From Sphingomonas zeae (GTDB lineage: Bacteria; Pseudomonadota; Alphaproteobacteria; Sphingomonadales; Sphingomonadaceae), in the NCBI RefSeq assembly GCF_014197135.1, contig NZ_JACIFA010000013.1, positions 27,665 to 91,664 on the forward strand: a DNA stretch of 64,000 bases, given 5' to 3'. Positions 7,935 through 15,743 of this stretch are shown piece by piece (the stretch's first letter is position 1; each line of letters begins with the position of its first letter). Position numbers and translations under genes: made by a program. A model generated the notes under the pieces. That model was not told the origin of the DNA. It saw nothing but the letters and a program-made list of their open reading frames with translations, and did no database searches.

Positions 7935-9154
7935 GCGGCCGACCGCGCGACGGGCGTCGCTTGCGGCATGTCCCGTTCCGTCATGTTCAAGCTCGCCAGA
8001 ACCTCGTCGGTATGCTCGCCGAGCAACGGGGCGTGCCCCGGATCGGGCATCGCCACCCCGAAACGCACCGGCGGCTGCATTGCATGATAGCCGCCTTCAC
8101 TGGGATGCGCGGTCCGGCGGAAGAAGCCGGTGGCGGAGAGGTGCGGATCGTCCTTGATAGTGGCGATGTCGCGCACCGGCATCGCCGGGATCGACGCCGC
8201 GACGAACAGCTCCTGCAACGTGGCGGTGGAATGCGCAGGCGTCAGTTCGGCCAGCCTATGGTACAGGACGTCGGCATTCTCGACGCGCAACGCCGGCGTG
8301 GCGACCCGCGGATCGTCCAGAAAGGCGGCATCGCCGAGTAAGGTCAGTACCTTCACCCAATTCTCGTCACCATAGGGCACGATGCTGAGATAGCCATCGC
8401 TGGTACGGAACGGCTGGCGGAAAGGCTCGAGCTGGCGGCGATAACCGACCGGACCGCACGCGGGTTCGAACGTGCCGCCAGCTAGGTGCTCCTCCAGCAG
8501 GAACTGGGTGAACGTCTCGAACATCGGGACTTCGACGAACTGCCCCTCCTGCGTGCGCAGGCGGTGGATGAAGGCGGCGAGCACCGCATAGGCCGCGTAC
8601 AGGCCCGCGACCTTGTCGACGATCGTACTGGGCGTATAGCGCGGGACGGGATTGCCATCGACCTTGCCGGGCAAGCTCGCCAGCCCCGACGCAGCCTGGA
8701 TCACGTCGTCATAGGCGGGCAGGTCGGCATAGGGGCCGCCGCTGCCGTAGCCAGTGCAATGGACGTAGATCAGGTCCCGCTTGACCGCGGTCAGGGCGTC
8801 ATAACCGAAGCCGAGCCGCTCGATCGCCTTGCCACGGACATTGTGGATGAAGACGTCGCTGCCGGCGATCAGCCGCCGCATCGCCTCTGCGTCGCGATCC
8901 TGCTTCAGGTCGAGCACCACCGACTTCTTGCCGCGGTTCAGCGTCATGTGCGCTGCGCCCATGCCATAGGTCCTGGCATAAGCACCCGATCGACGCATCA
9001 GGTCGCCTTGCGGGGTTTCGACCTTGATCACCGTCGCGCCCATGTCGGCAAGGATCTGCGTACAGAACGGGCCGAAGATAATCGACGTCATGTCGATGAC
9101 CTTGAGACCTTCCAGCATTCGCGGCACGCCGGTCGACATGGTGTTGAACTCCAT
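7931..9154 (-). CDS. CaiB/BaiF family CoA transferase
   Basis: About 407 residues. Class III CoA transferases move CoA between acids without a free intermediate pool. The N-terminal LEGLKVIDMTSIIFGPFCTQ, LADMGATVIKVETPQGD and RGKKSVVLDLKQ segments are family hallmarks, and YDDVIQAASGLASLPG contains the likely catalytic aspartate. The start at 9154 (MEFNTMSTG) is preferred because the upstream extension is arginine-rich and not family-like. Its stop overlaps the thiolase-like start by 4 bp. It would activate the acid feeding the downstream hydratase, or exchange CoA with the product. Confidence 0.9.
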   Translation of the reverse strand: MEFNTMSTGVPRMLEGLKVIDMTSIIFGPFCTQILADMGATVIKVETPQGDLMRRSGAYARTYGMGAAHMTLNRGKKSVVLDLKQDRDAEAMRRLIAGSDVFIHNVRGKAIERLGFGYDALTAVKRDLIYVHCTGYGSGGPYADLPAYDDVIQAASGLASLPGKVDGNPVPRYTPSTIVDKVAGLYAAYAVLAAFIHRLRTQEGQFVEVPMFETFTQFLLEEHLAGGTFEPACGPVGYRRQLEPFRQPFRTSDGYLSIVPYGDENWVKVLTLLGDAAFLDDPRVATPALRVENADVLYHRLAELTPAHSTATLQELFVAASIPAMPVRDIATIKDDPHLSATGFFRRTAHPSEGGYHAMQPPVRFGVAMPDPGHAPLLGEHTDEVLASLNMTERDMPQATPVARSAA

Positions 9155-9234
9155 GGGGGACACTCGGCGCGGTGTACGATGGGGACGGGCCGCCCGTCCA
9201 AGTCGCAACCCGCATCCGATCAGACGAAAATCGT

Positions 9235-10095
9235 CTAGGTGCCGCGGACCAACAGTCGGCGGATGGCCGAACGCTCGTCGTCGGCGCGCGCCACCAGCCA
9301 CAGCGTCGTGGGTTCGGGGCCGATCAGCGGGCGCAGCCCGGGCTGGGGCGGTTGCCGCGCCACCCCGAAGAACGAGGGGATCGTTGCTTGCCCGCCGACG
9401 GTCGGCTTGAGCGGACGGCCGTCGAAACCGGTCGCGACGAGTTCGACGATGCCTTGCAACGGCGCGAACGTCTGGTCGTACAACTGGGGGTTCACCCCGC
9501 GCGGAAAGACGGCGATCGCCCGTCCGGACAAGTCGCCAGGCGCGATCGGCGCGCTGCCGAACAGCGGATCGCCGGCCACGAATTGCAAATAGCGTTGCAG
9601 CGTATCGACCGCCACCATCGCCAGCCCGGTGGAATCGAAGGGCGCGGTCGCGAAGGCGGCATCAATGTCGCCATGGCGCACCCGATCGATCAGATGCGGC
9701 GACCAGCCCACCTCCATCTCAACCGACAGCGACGGCAGATGCGCGGACAGCATCGTCAGCATGTCGCCGACCGCAGCGATCCGGCCGCTATAGGGCGGTG
9801 CGCCCACCCGCAGCCGGTTTACCACGGCGCCGCGGATCATCGCCACCTCGTTCAGCAGCGCCTTTTCCGTCGCCACCAGCCGTCGCGCATGGTCGAACAT
9901 CCGCACGCCAGCGTCGGTCAGCTCCAGGCGTCGCCCGATGCGCCGGAACAGCGCGAATCCCAGGCGGTCCTCCAGCCCCTTCATCCGCTGCGACAGCCAC
10001 GGCTGCGCGATGCCGAGCCGCGCGGCGGCGGCGGTAACGGTGCCTTCCTCCGCTACGACCGCGAAGTGCAGCAGCTCGCGCAGGTCAAGCCGCAC
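9235..10095 (-). CDS. LysR-family transcriptional regulator
   Basis: 286 residues. The N-terminal winged helix-turn-helix reads LLHFAVVAEEGTVTAAAARL then QPWLSQRMKGLEDRLGFALF, standard LysR; the rest is the periplasmic-binding-like effector domain. It lies just upstream of, and in the same direction as, the CoA transferase / thiolase / hydratase / aldehyde dehydrogenase genes, with only about 80 bp between. That makes it a likely local regulator responding to a pathway acid or CoA ester, although LysR genes are more often divergent from their targets. Confidence 0.9.
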   Translation of the reverse strand: MRLDLRELLHFAVVAEEGTVTAAAARLGIAQPWLSQRMKGLEDRLGFALFRRIGRRLELTDAGVRMFDHARRLVATEKALLNEVAMIRGAVVNRLRVGAPPYSGRIAAVGDMLTMLSAHLPSLSVEMEVGWSPHLIDRVRHGDIDAAFATAPFDSTGLAMVAVDTLQRYLQFVAGDPLFGSAPIAPGDLSGRAIAVFPRGVNPQLYDQTFAPLQGIVELVATGFDGRPLKPTVGGQATIPSFFGVARQPPQPGLRPLIGPEPTTLWLVARADDERSAIRRLLVRGT

Positions 10096-10145
10096 GGTTG
10101 ATCCCCGCGCGCCCTGCTCCGGCCTGCGTCCCGCGCCGCACGGCC

Positions 10146-11753
10146 TCAGTCCGTGATCGAGGCCACATGGCGTGCCTCGGCCAGCGCCTCGCGCAGCGCG
10201 GCGCGGCGCACTTTGCCGGCGGCATTGCGCGGCAGCAGATCGGTAACGTGGAGCACGCGCGGCAATTTGTAGCGGGCCAGCCGTCCGTCAAGCCATTCGT
10301 GAATCGCCGCCAGCGTCAGCGTCGCACCCGATCGCGGTACGACACAGGCCGTCACCACCTGCCCCCAATGAGGATGGTCGAGCCCGATGACCGCGACATC
10401 GGCGATGTCGTCATGCAACGCCAGCAGCCGCTCGACCTCGACCGGATAGATGTTCTCGCCGCCAGAGATGATGAGGTCGCCCAGCCGATCGAGCAGGAAC
10501 AGATGGCCGGTATCATCCTGATAGCCGATGTCGCCGGTGTGCATCCAGCCATCGGCGGTATAGGCATCAGTGGTGGCGGCGGGATTGTGCCAATAGCCGG
10601 CGAACGTCGTCGGCGAGCGCAGCTGGACCTCGCCCTTGAACCCGGCAGGCAGGACGCGGCCGCTCGGATCCGCAATGCGGACCTCGGTGCCCGGGATGGC
10701 CCGGCCCACGGAGGCGCGCAGCACTTCGGGATCGTCGCATCGCTGTTCCAGCACGCAAATGTTGCCGCCCGCTTCAGTCATGCCGTAGCAATGGACGAAG
10801 CGGCAACGCAGGTGGCGGTCGGCGAGCGCCTGCAGGTCCGGCGTGATCGGGCTGCCGCCGTACATCAGCGTTTCCAGACAGCGAAGGTCGGCGGTCGCCA
10901 CCGCAGGCAGTTCCAAAACGATCCGCAGCGCGGCGGGCACCAGGAAGATGCGGGTGACGCGATGCGCGCCGATCGCATGCAGGATTCCCGGCGCATCGAA
11001 GGCAGGCAGCAGGACGATGGTGGCACCGACAGCCAGCGCCTCCAGCGCGATACCGCAGCCCGAGACGTGGAACATCGGCATTGCGACCAGCACGACATCC
11101 TGCGCCCGCGTACCGATCCACCAGCGCGCCGGATCGGCACCCAACCGCGCGACATGGATTGAATAGCGTTCGTTGGTGATGACCACGCCCTTGGGGAAAC
11201 CAGTGGTGCCTGATGTGTACAATTGGACAAAACCGGCGGCCGGGTCGTAGGGGGGCAGGCTTGCCGCCCCCTGCCCCGCTGCCGCCTGCGCCGCGGCCCA
11301 GCCTGTCAGCGTCGCCAGACCGTCTGACAGGATCACGCCGGCTGGCCCCGTTCCGGCACCCGTACCGCCGGGGACATGATGCGGCGCGAACTCCGGTTCG
11401 ACGAACAGCCATTGCGCCTCGCTGTCGGCGAGCACGAAAGCGATTTCCTGCGCCGACAACCGCCAGTTCACCGGCACCAGGCAAGTGCCCGTGCGCATCG
11501 CGGCGAGCAGGAGCACCAAACAGGAATCGCTGTTCCGGCCGAGGTAGGCGATGCGTGTTCCCGGCGTCGTAACGCGAGCGATCGCGCAGGCAACCTGATC
11601 GGCCAGCCGGTCGAGATCGCCGTAGCTAAGTATCCTGCCTCCGAAATGGACCGCAGCGCGCGCGGAATCGCACCGCGCCACCGCGACCACCGCAGCGTCG
11701 ACCGCGTTCGCTGCATTCGCAGCTCGCCACGGAGCTTCGTCCGCCGGGTGCAT
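10146..11753 (-). CDS. AMP-dependent acyl-CoA synthetase
   Basis: About 535 residues; an adenylate-forming ligase that makes an acyl-AMP then the acyl-CoA. Motifs: the P-loop LYTSGTTGFPKGVV, the A5 motif CYGMTEAGG, the hinge region GDIGYQDDTGHLFLLDRLGD and the catalytic lysine in LPRNAAGKVRR near the C-terminus. The ATG at 11753 is used because it shares its last base with the stop of the upstream kinase gene and the preceding in-frame extension is just antisense-like arginine-rich sequence. The substrate is not predictable, but it likely activates the growth substrate or a ring- or chain-derived acid. Confidence 0.9.
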   Translation of the reverse strand: MHPADEAPWRAANAANAVDAAVVAVARCDSARAAVHFGGRILSYGDLDRLADQVACAIARVTTPGTRIAYLGRNSDSCLVLLLAAMRTGTCLVPVNWRLSAQEIAFVLADSEAQWLFVEPEFAPHHVPGGTGAGTGPAGVILSDGLATLTGWAAAQAAAGQGAASLPPYDPAAGFVQLYTSGTTGFPKGVVITNERYSIHVARLGADPARWWIGTRAQDVVLVAMPMFHVSGCGIALEALAVGATIVLLPAFDAPGILHAIGAHRVTRIFLVPAALRIVLELPAVATADLRCLETLMYGGSPITPDLQALADRHLRCRFVHCYGMTEAGGNICVLEQRCDDPEVLRASVGRAIPGTEVRIADPSGRVLPAGFKGEVQLRSPTTFAGYWHNPAATTDAYTADGWMHTGDIGYQDDTGHLFLLDRLGDLIISGGENIYPVEVERLLALHDDIADVAVIGLDHPHWGQVVTACVVPRSGATLTLAAIHEWLDGRLARYKLPRVLHVTDLLPRNAAGKVRRAALREALAEARHVASITD

Positions 11754-12913
11754 CACGCGAAGAACCTGTCGAGCGCGCGATGGTCGTCGATCGTCGCGCG
11801 GCACCTGGCCAGCTTGTTCAGGAACATCTGCGTGCCGCGGTCGGTGCTGAGCACGGCGTTCATCCCGATGACGACGTTCTGCAACCCGATGAACGTGCCG
11901 AACAGGAAGTCGTCGACGCATTGGTCGTACGAATAGTCCCGCACTCCTAGTTCACATAACCGCGCGTGATAGGCGCCCAGCGCTTCGTCCTGTACCGCGC
12001 GGCGCGTCTCGGTGGGCACGCTACACCCCAGGAACAGACCGGTGTCCCGCCCGGGATGCGCGGTGGCGAACGTCTGCCAGTCGAGCACGACACTGTGCCC
12101 GCCGTCGAACAGCATGTTGTCGAGGCGATAGTCGCTGTGCGTCAGCGCAGCGGGGCGGCCGGCGGCGCAGCTCCAGTCGGGATAATGCGGCGCGAAACGT
12201 TCGATCACCGTCATGTCTTCGGCGGTGAACAGCGCCTGGTGCCGCTCCTTCAGCCGCGCGACGGCGCGCGCCATATTGCCCGCCAGCACGGGCTTGAGCT
12301 CGGCGGATATTGGCTTCAGCCAGCCATCGCGCAGCAGGTCGCTGTTCCACAGCGGCGCGTGCAGCCCGGCAAGGCCGGCCATGCATTCGATCGCCTGCGC
12401 GCGCGTGCAGCCCGTGAACTCGTCACCGGCGACGCTGTCGGGGAAATCCTCCAGCAGCAGCGAGAATTCGTCCTCCTCGTCGCTCAGCCAGGTGGCATAG
12501 GCGCGCGGTGTGCGGATCGGCAGGTCGCTGGCGAATTGCGCGTAGAAGCGCACCTCGGCACCGTAGAAGCCGGGTCGTCCCGCAATGCCGAAGCCGCGCT
12601 TGCCCAGTTGCCGGCTCGCGGGGCTGTCGCCGGTGCATTTGAAAACGACGCTGCGCGGGGTCCCCGGTGCGGGATCCACATGGCGAAGCGCAAGGCGATA
12701 GGTGTTGCCCATCAGCCCCGACCCCAGCGGCGTCGCATCGAAGCCGGTCAGGGTCACATCGTGCCCAGCCGCGTTCAGCCGCCGTTCGATCCAGCCGGCG
12801 TCCACCGCCGCGATCGAGTGCGGCGTGTTGTCGCGGTCGATATGACGGTGGACGCCATCCAGAGCGCGGGTCAGCAGCGTTTCGTGCGCCATGGGATCAG
12901 CGCCAATTGGCAT
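11753..12913 (-). CDS. APH-family phosphotransferase (kinase-fold)
   Basis: 386 residues. The catalytic loop ALTHSDYRLDNMLFDG (HxDxxxxN) and metal-binding VLDWQTFATAHPGRD are those of aminoglycoside-phosphotransferase-like small-molecule kinases. An in-frame ATG seven codons on is an alternative start; the first overlaps the upstream gene by 17 bp. In a catabolic cluster this fold is better read as a CoA-ester or hydroxy-acid kinase, as in eukaryotic ACAD10/11, than as antibiotic resistance. That role is inference from context. Confidence 0.8.
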   Translation of the reverse strand: MPIGADPMAHETLLTRALDGVHRHIDRDNTPHSIAAVDAGWIERRLNAAGHDVTLTGFDATPLGSGLMGNTYRLALRHVDPAPGTPRSVVFKCTGDSPASRQLGKRGFGIAGRPGFYGAEVRFYAQFASDLPIRTPRAYATWLSDEEDEFSLLLEDFPDSVAGDEFTGCTRAQAIECMAGLAGLHAPLWNSDLLRDGWLKPISAELKPVLAGNMARAVARLKERHQALFTAEDMTVIERFAPHYPDWSCAAGRPAALTHSDYRLDNMLFDGGHSVVLDWQTFATAHPGRDTGLFLGCSVPTETRRAVQDEALGAYHARLCELGVRDYSYDQCVDDFLFGTFIGLQNVVIGMNAVLSTDRGTQMFLNKLARCRATIDDHRALDRFFA

Positions 12914-14060
12914 CTTGCAACCCCAGATCCGGCCATGCGCCGGTGATTTCGGTGTTGAGAATGCCCCAACCCGTGCCCCCGGTGACCGGATCAGACACCC
13001 GGATCAGGATGTCGCGCAGCTGGTGTACCGCCTCGCACGCTGCGGGATCGCCGGTATCGGGCAGCATGTCCCCTTCCACATGCAGCGCACCGCGCGCCTC
13101 GCCGTGATAATGGCCGCCATAGCCATTGTAGAGCCCCATGCCGAGGCACACCCGCGACTGACCGGCGATCTCGATATGGATCGGCCGCTCGCTGCCGTCG
13201 CGCAGGACGAGGAGCATATGCCCGCCCAGCGGCTCGCGCGTTGCGGGGTCGTAGCGCAGGTCGAAGCGGGTTTCGCGCACGTGCTGCACCCCGCCTGAAG
13301 GGCCGGGCGCGAAGATCTTGCTTTCATTGACGATCTGCGATCCGCGCGCGCTATGGGTCTCCCAGCAGAACATGTGCAGGCGATACGGCTGGCCGTCCGG
13401 CAGCGTCAGCACGCACGGCGACCAGATCAGTCGATATTGCAGCCCGACGGGCATCCGGCCGCGGTCCGGCGTTTCCGGCGATGCGGGACCGGTATTCTGC
13501 TTGATCCCCCAACTGTGGTCGCGAAAGCCGAACCCGCCTGGCGCCTCGATCGCAATCCTCCGGCCTTCGACCTCGACCCAGCCGGTCGCCTCGGTGCACA
13601 GGACGTAGCGCATGTCCTCCTGCACCGTGCGATAGCCGCGCGTCACGACGGAGCGATCCTCCTGCCACGGCCGGTCGATCACCCGCTGGGTGATGTCGAA
13701 GCTGATCGGCTGATGCTCGGTCGGCTCCAGGATCGCACGGGTGGCTTTGAGCGGCTCCACCACCTCGAGGCGGAACGGGCCGACCGCCATGTCCATCGGC
13801 CGCGGCGCCAGCCGGCGGCTGAACCGCACGTTGCGCTGCGTGCGCCCGATCGCAATGCCCGCGAACCCGTCCATCACGTTACGGTTGACGTATTTGCCAA
13901 GGCCCCAATGCAGCGCAAACCCGTCGTCCTTCGCGATGACGCAGCCATAGGCGCGCTCGGTCCAGGCGGGGTCGGATGTCGCGACATTGGCGAACGTCTC
14001 GGTCGTCTGGTGGCAGAAGAGCTCGTCCGCCTCAGTCAGTTGCCCTACGGATTTTTCCAA
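12897..14060 (-). CDS. conserved-looking protein of unknown function, beta-rich
   Basis: 387 residues with no signal peptide. It has many short beta-like segments and conserved-looking aromatic turns such as GFGFRDHSWGIKQN, MGLYNGYGGHYHGE and LHMFCWETHS. The layout recalls two-domain lipocalin-like proteins of the CrtC/hydroxyneurosporene-synthase type or DUF7064/7065-type proteins, but I cannot confirm this by eye. It is first in the leftward unit with the APH-type kinase and acyl-CoA ligase, and divergent from the AidB-like dehydrogenase gene, so it is probably a dedicated catabolic enzyme or binding protein. Confidence 0.6.
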   Translation of the reverse strand: MEKSVGQLTEADELFCHQTTETFANVATSDPAWTERAYGCVIAKDDGFALHWGLGKYVNRNVMDGFAGIAIGRTQRNVRFSRRLAPRPMDMAVGPFRLEVVEPLKATRAILEPTEHQPISFDITQRVIDRPWQEDRSVVTRGYRTVQEDMRYVLCTEATGWVEVEGRRIAIEAPGGFGFRDHSWGIKQNTGPASPETPDRGRMPVGLQYRLIWSPCVLTLPDGQPYRLHMFCWETHSARGSQIVNESKIFAPGPSGGVQHVRETRFDLRYDPATREPLGGHMLLVLRDGSERPIHIEIAGQSRVCLGMGLYNGYGGHYHGEARGALHVEGDMLPDTGDPAACEAVHQLRDILIRVSDPVTGGTGWGILNTEITGAWPDLGLQDANWR

Positions 14061-14107
14061 TCGGCCTCTCCTTTTCAGCGACGATAGCGCGGCGCGCCCG
14101 TACCAAA

Positions 14108-14123
14108 CCCGCCTAAAGGCGGG
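14108..14123. promoter_or_regulatory. inverted repeat CCCGCCTAAAGGCGGG in divergent promoter
   Basis: A 6-bp perfect stem with a TAAA centre, between the leftward unknown gene (start 14060) and the rightward AidB-like gene (start 14178). An almost identical element lies at 18253 in the next divergent promoter; the two differ at one of 16 positions. Shared position and sequence suggest a common regulator, possibly the MalT-like protein encoded between them. A chance terminator-like stem is the alternative. Confidence 0.5.
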
Positions 14124-14177
14124 GGATCAGCCTCTTCGTACCGAATTAACCCGCTGACCTACGGAGAGGAATGATCG

Positions 14178-15737
14178 ATGCACAATCAGGTCCCGCCCCC
14201 GGGCGATTACAATGCGCTGACGCTCAACGTGCCGCTCTGCGAGGCGGTCGAACGTGCCGGTGCGGGATGGGCGATGGATCGCATGGCCGCGCTCGGCGCG
14301 ATCGTCGGCAGCCGCGAGGCGCGTCACCATGCCGTACGCACTGACAGCCATCCGCCGGTCTTGCACCGCTATGATGCCGCCGGCGAACGGATCAACCAGA
14401 TCGAGCGCGATCCGTCGTGGCACTGGCTGGTAGACCGCACGCTTGATTTCGATCTTCACGGCCTGACCGTGCGGCACGGCCTCTCCAATACCCATGCGGC
14501 GCGCGCGGCGATGATCCTGCTGTGGGGCGAGGTCAGCCTGCCGACGATCTGCCCGGTGTCGGCCAATTACGCGATGGTTCCCGCTTTATCGGTCGAGCCG
14601 GCGATCCAGCGGCAATGGCTGGAGGCGCTGACCACCACCGATCGCGGCAAGCTGGCATTCGCCGGCGCGTCGATGACCGAAAGGCAGGGTGGATCGGACA
14701 TCCGCCAGACCGCGACCGTCGCGACGCCACAAGCCGACGGATCGTACGTGCTCGATGGCGACAAATGGTTCGTGACCTGTCCGTGGGCCGACCTGTTCCT
14801 GGTCCTCGCGCGAGCGCCTGGCGGCCTCACCTGCTTCCTCGCTGATGCCCGCCAAGGCGGCTTTTTTACGGAGCGGCTCAAGGACAAGCTCGGCTGGCAC
14901 GGGCTCGGCGTCGGCGAGGTGCAGCTGCGCGGCGTTGCAGCGCAACGGGTCGGCGAGGAAGGGCGCGGGGTCGGCGCGATCATGCGAATGATCACCTATA
15001 CCCGGCTCGACGTGCTGCTGGAAAACTGTGCATCGATTCGCACCGGCACGCTGCGCGCGATCCATTACGCGCGCCACCGCACGACGTTCGGTCGCCGGCT
15101 GGTTGATCAGCCGCTGATGACCAACGTGCTGACCGATCTGGCGCTGGAATCGGAGGCGGCGACCGCGGCGGGGATGCGGGTCGCGCAAAGCTATGACGTG
15201 CCGGACTCGCAATACGGCCGCATCGCGCTAACTCTGATGAAATACTGGGTTTCCAAGCGCGCGGCGCCGCACGCGGCCGAAGCGCTCGAGTGCCTGGGCG
15301 GCAACGGCTATGTCGAGGCGTCCGGCATGCCGCGGCTGTTGCGCGATTCCGTCGTCGGATCGGTGTGGGAAGGGTCCGGCAACATAGCCGCGCTCGACGT
15401 GCTGCGCGCGATCCGGTCCGGCGGCAGCGCCTTCGACGCCTTCCGTGACGAATGCTGCAAGGCGCGCGGCGGCAACAGGTCACTCGACAGCGAACTGGAT
15501 GACGTGTTCGACGATGCGGTGGCCTGGGCCGCTTCGGAAGATGCGGAATGGACCGCGCGGCTGATGGTCGAACGACTGGCATTGGTGTTGCAGGCCAGCC
15601 TGCTGATGCAGACCGCGCCGAACGCGGTCGCCGACGCCTTCTGCCATGCGCGCTTGGCCAACCGCGGCGCGACCTATGGACGTGTGCCGCTGTCCAGCTT
15701 CGCAACCGAAATCCTGGATCGCGCGCTACCCGCCTGA
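14178..15737 (+). CDS. AidB-like acyl-CoA dehydrogenase family protein
   Basis: 519 residues, long for an acyl-CoA dehydrogenase and close to the AidB subgroup. It shows an AidB-like N-terminal extension, the FAD/substrate motif GASMTERQGGSDIR followed by WFVTCPWADLFLVLARA, and a C-terminal ECLGGNGYVEASGMPRLLRD and VWEGSGNIAALDVLRA. The Glu of WEGSGN is in the catalytic-base position. GGAGAGGAATG precedes the start. AidB itself is linked to alkylation defence, but paralogues in catabolic loci probably oxidise branched or bulky acyl-CoAs; the setting favours the latter. It converges on the LuxR-family gene with 6 bp between. Confidence 0.87.
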   Translation: MHNQVPPPGDYNALTLNVPLCEAVERAGAGWAMDRMAALGAIVGSREARHHAVRTDSHPPVLHRYDAAGERINQIERDPSWHWLVDRTLDFDLHGLTVRHGLSNTHAARAAMILLWGEVSLPTICPVSANYAMVPALSVEPAIQRQWLEALTTTDRGKLAFAGASMTERQGGSDIRQTATVATPQADGSYVLDGDKWFVTCPWADLFLVLARAPGGLTCFLADARQGGFFTERLKDKLGWHGLGVGEVQLRGVAAQRVGEEGRGVGAIMRMITYTRLDVLLENCASIRTGTLRAIHYARHRTTFGRRLVDQPLMTNVLTDLALESEAATAAGMRVAQSYDVPDSQYGRIALTLMKYWVSKRAAPHAAEALECLGGNGYVEASGMPRLLRDSVVGSVWEGSGNIAALDVLRAIRSGGSAFDAFRDECCKARGGNRSLDSELDDVFDDAVAWAASEDAEWTARLMVERLALVLQASLLMQTAPNAVADAFCHARLANRGATYGRVPLSSFATEILDRALPA

Positions 15738-15743
15738 CGCAGG

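Noticed and set aside
11753..12913. Aminoglycoside resistance gene
   Set aside because: The kinase fold is shared, but location between acyl-CoA genes and the sequence style favour a metabolic kinase.
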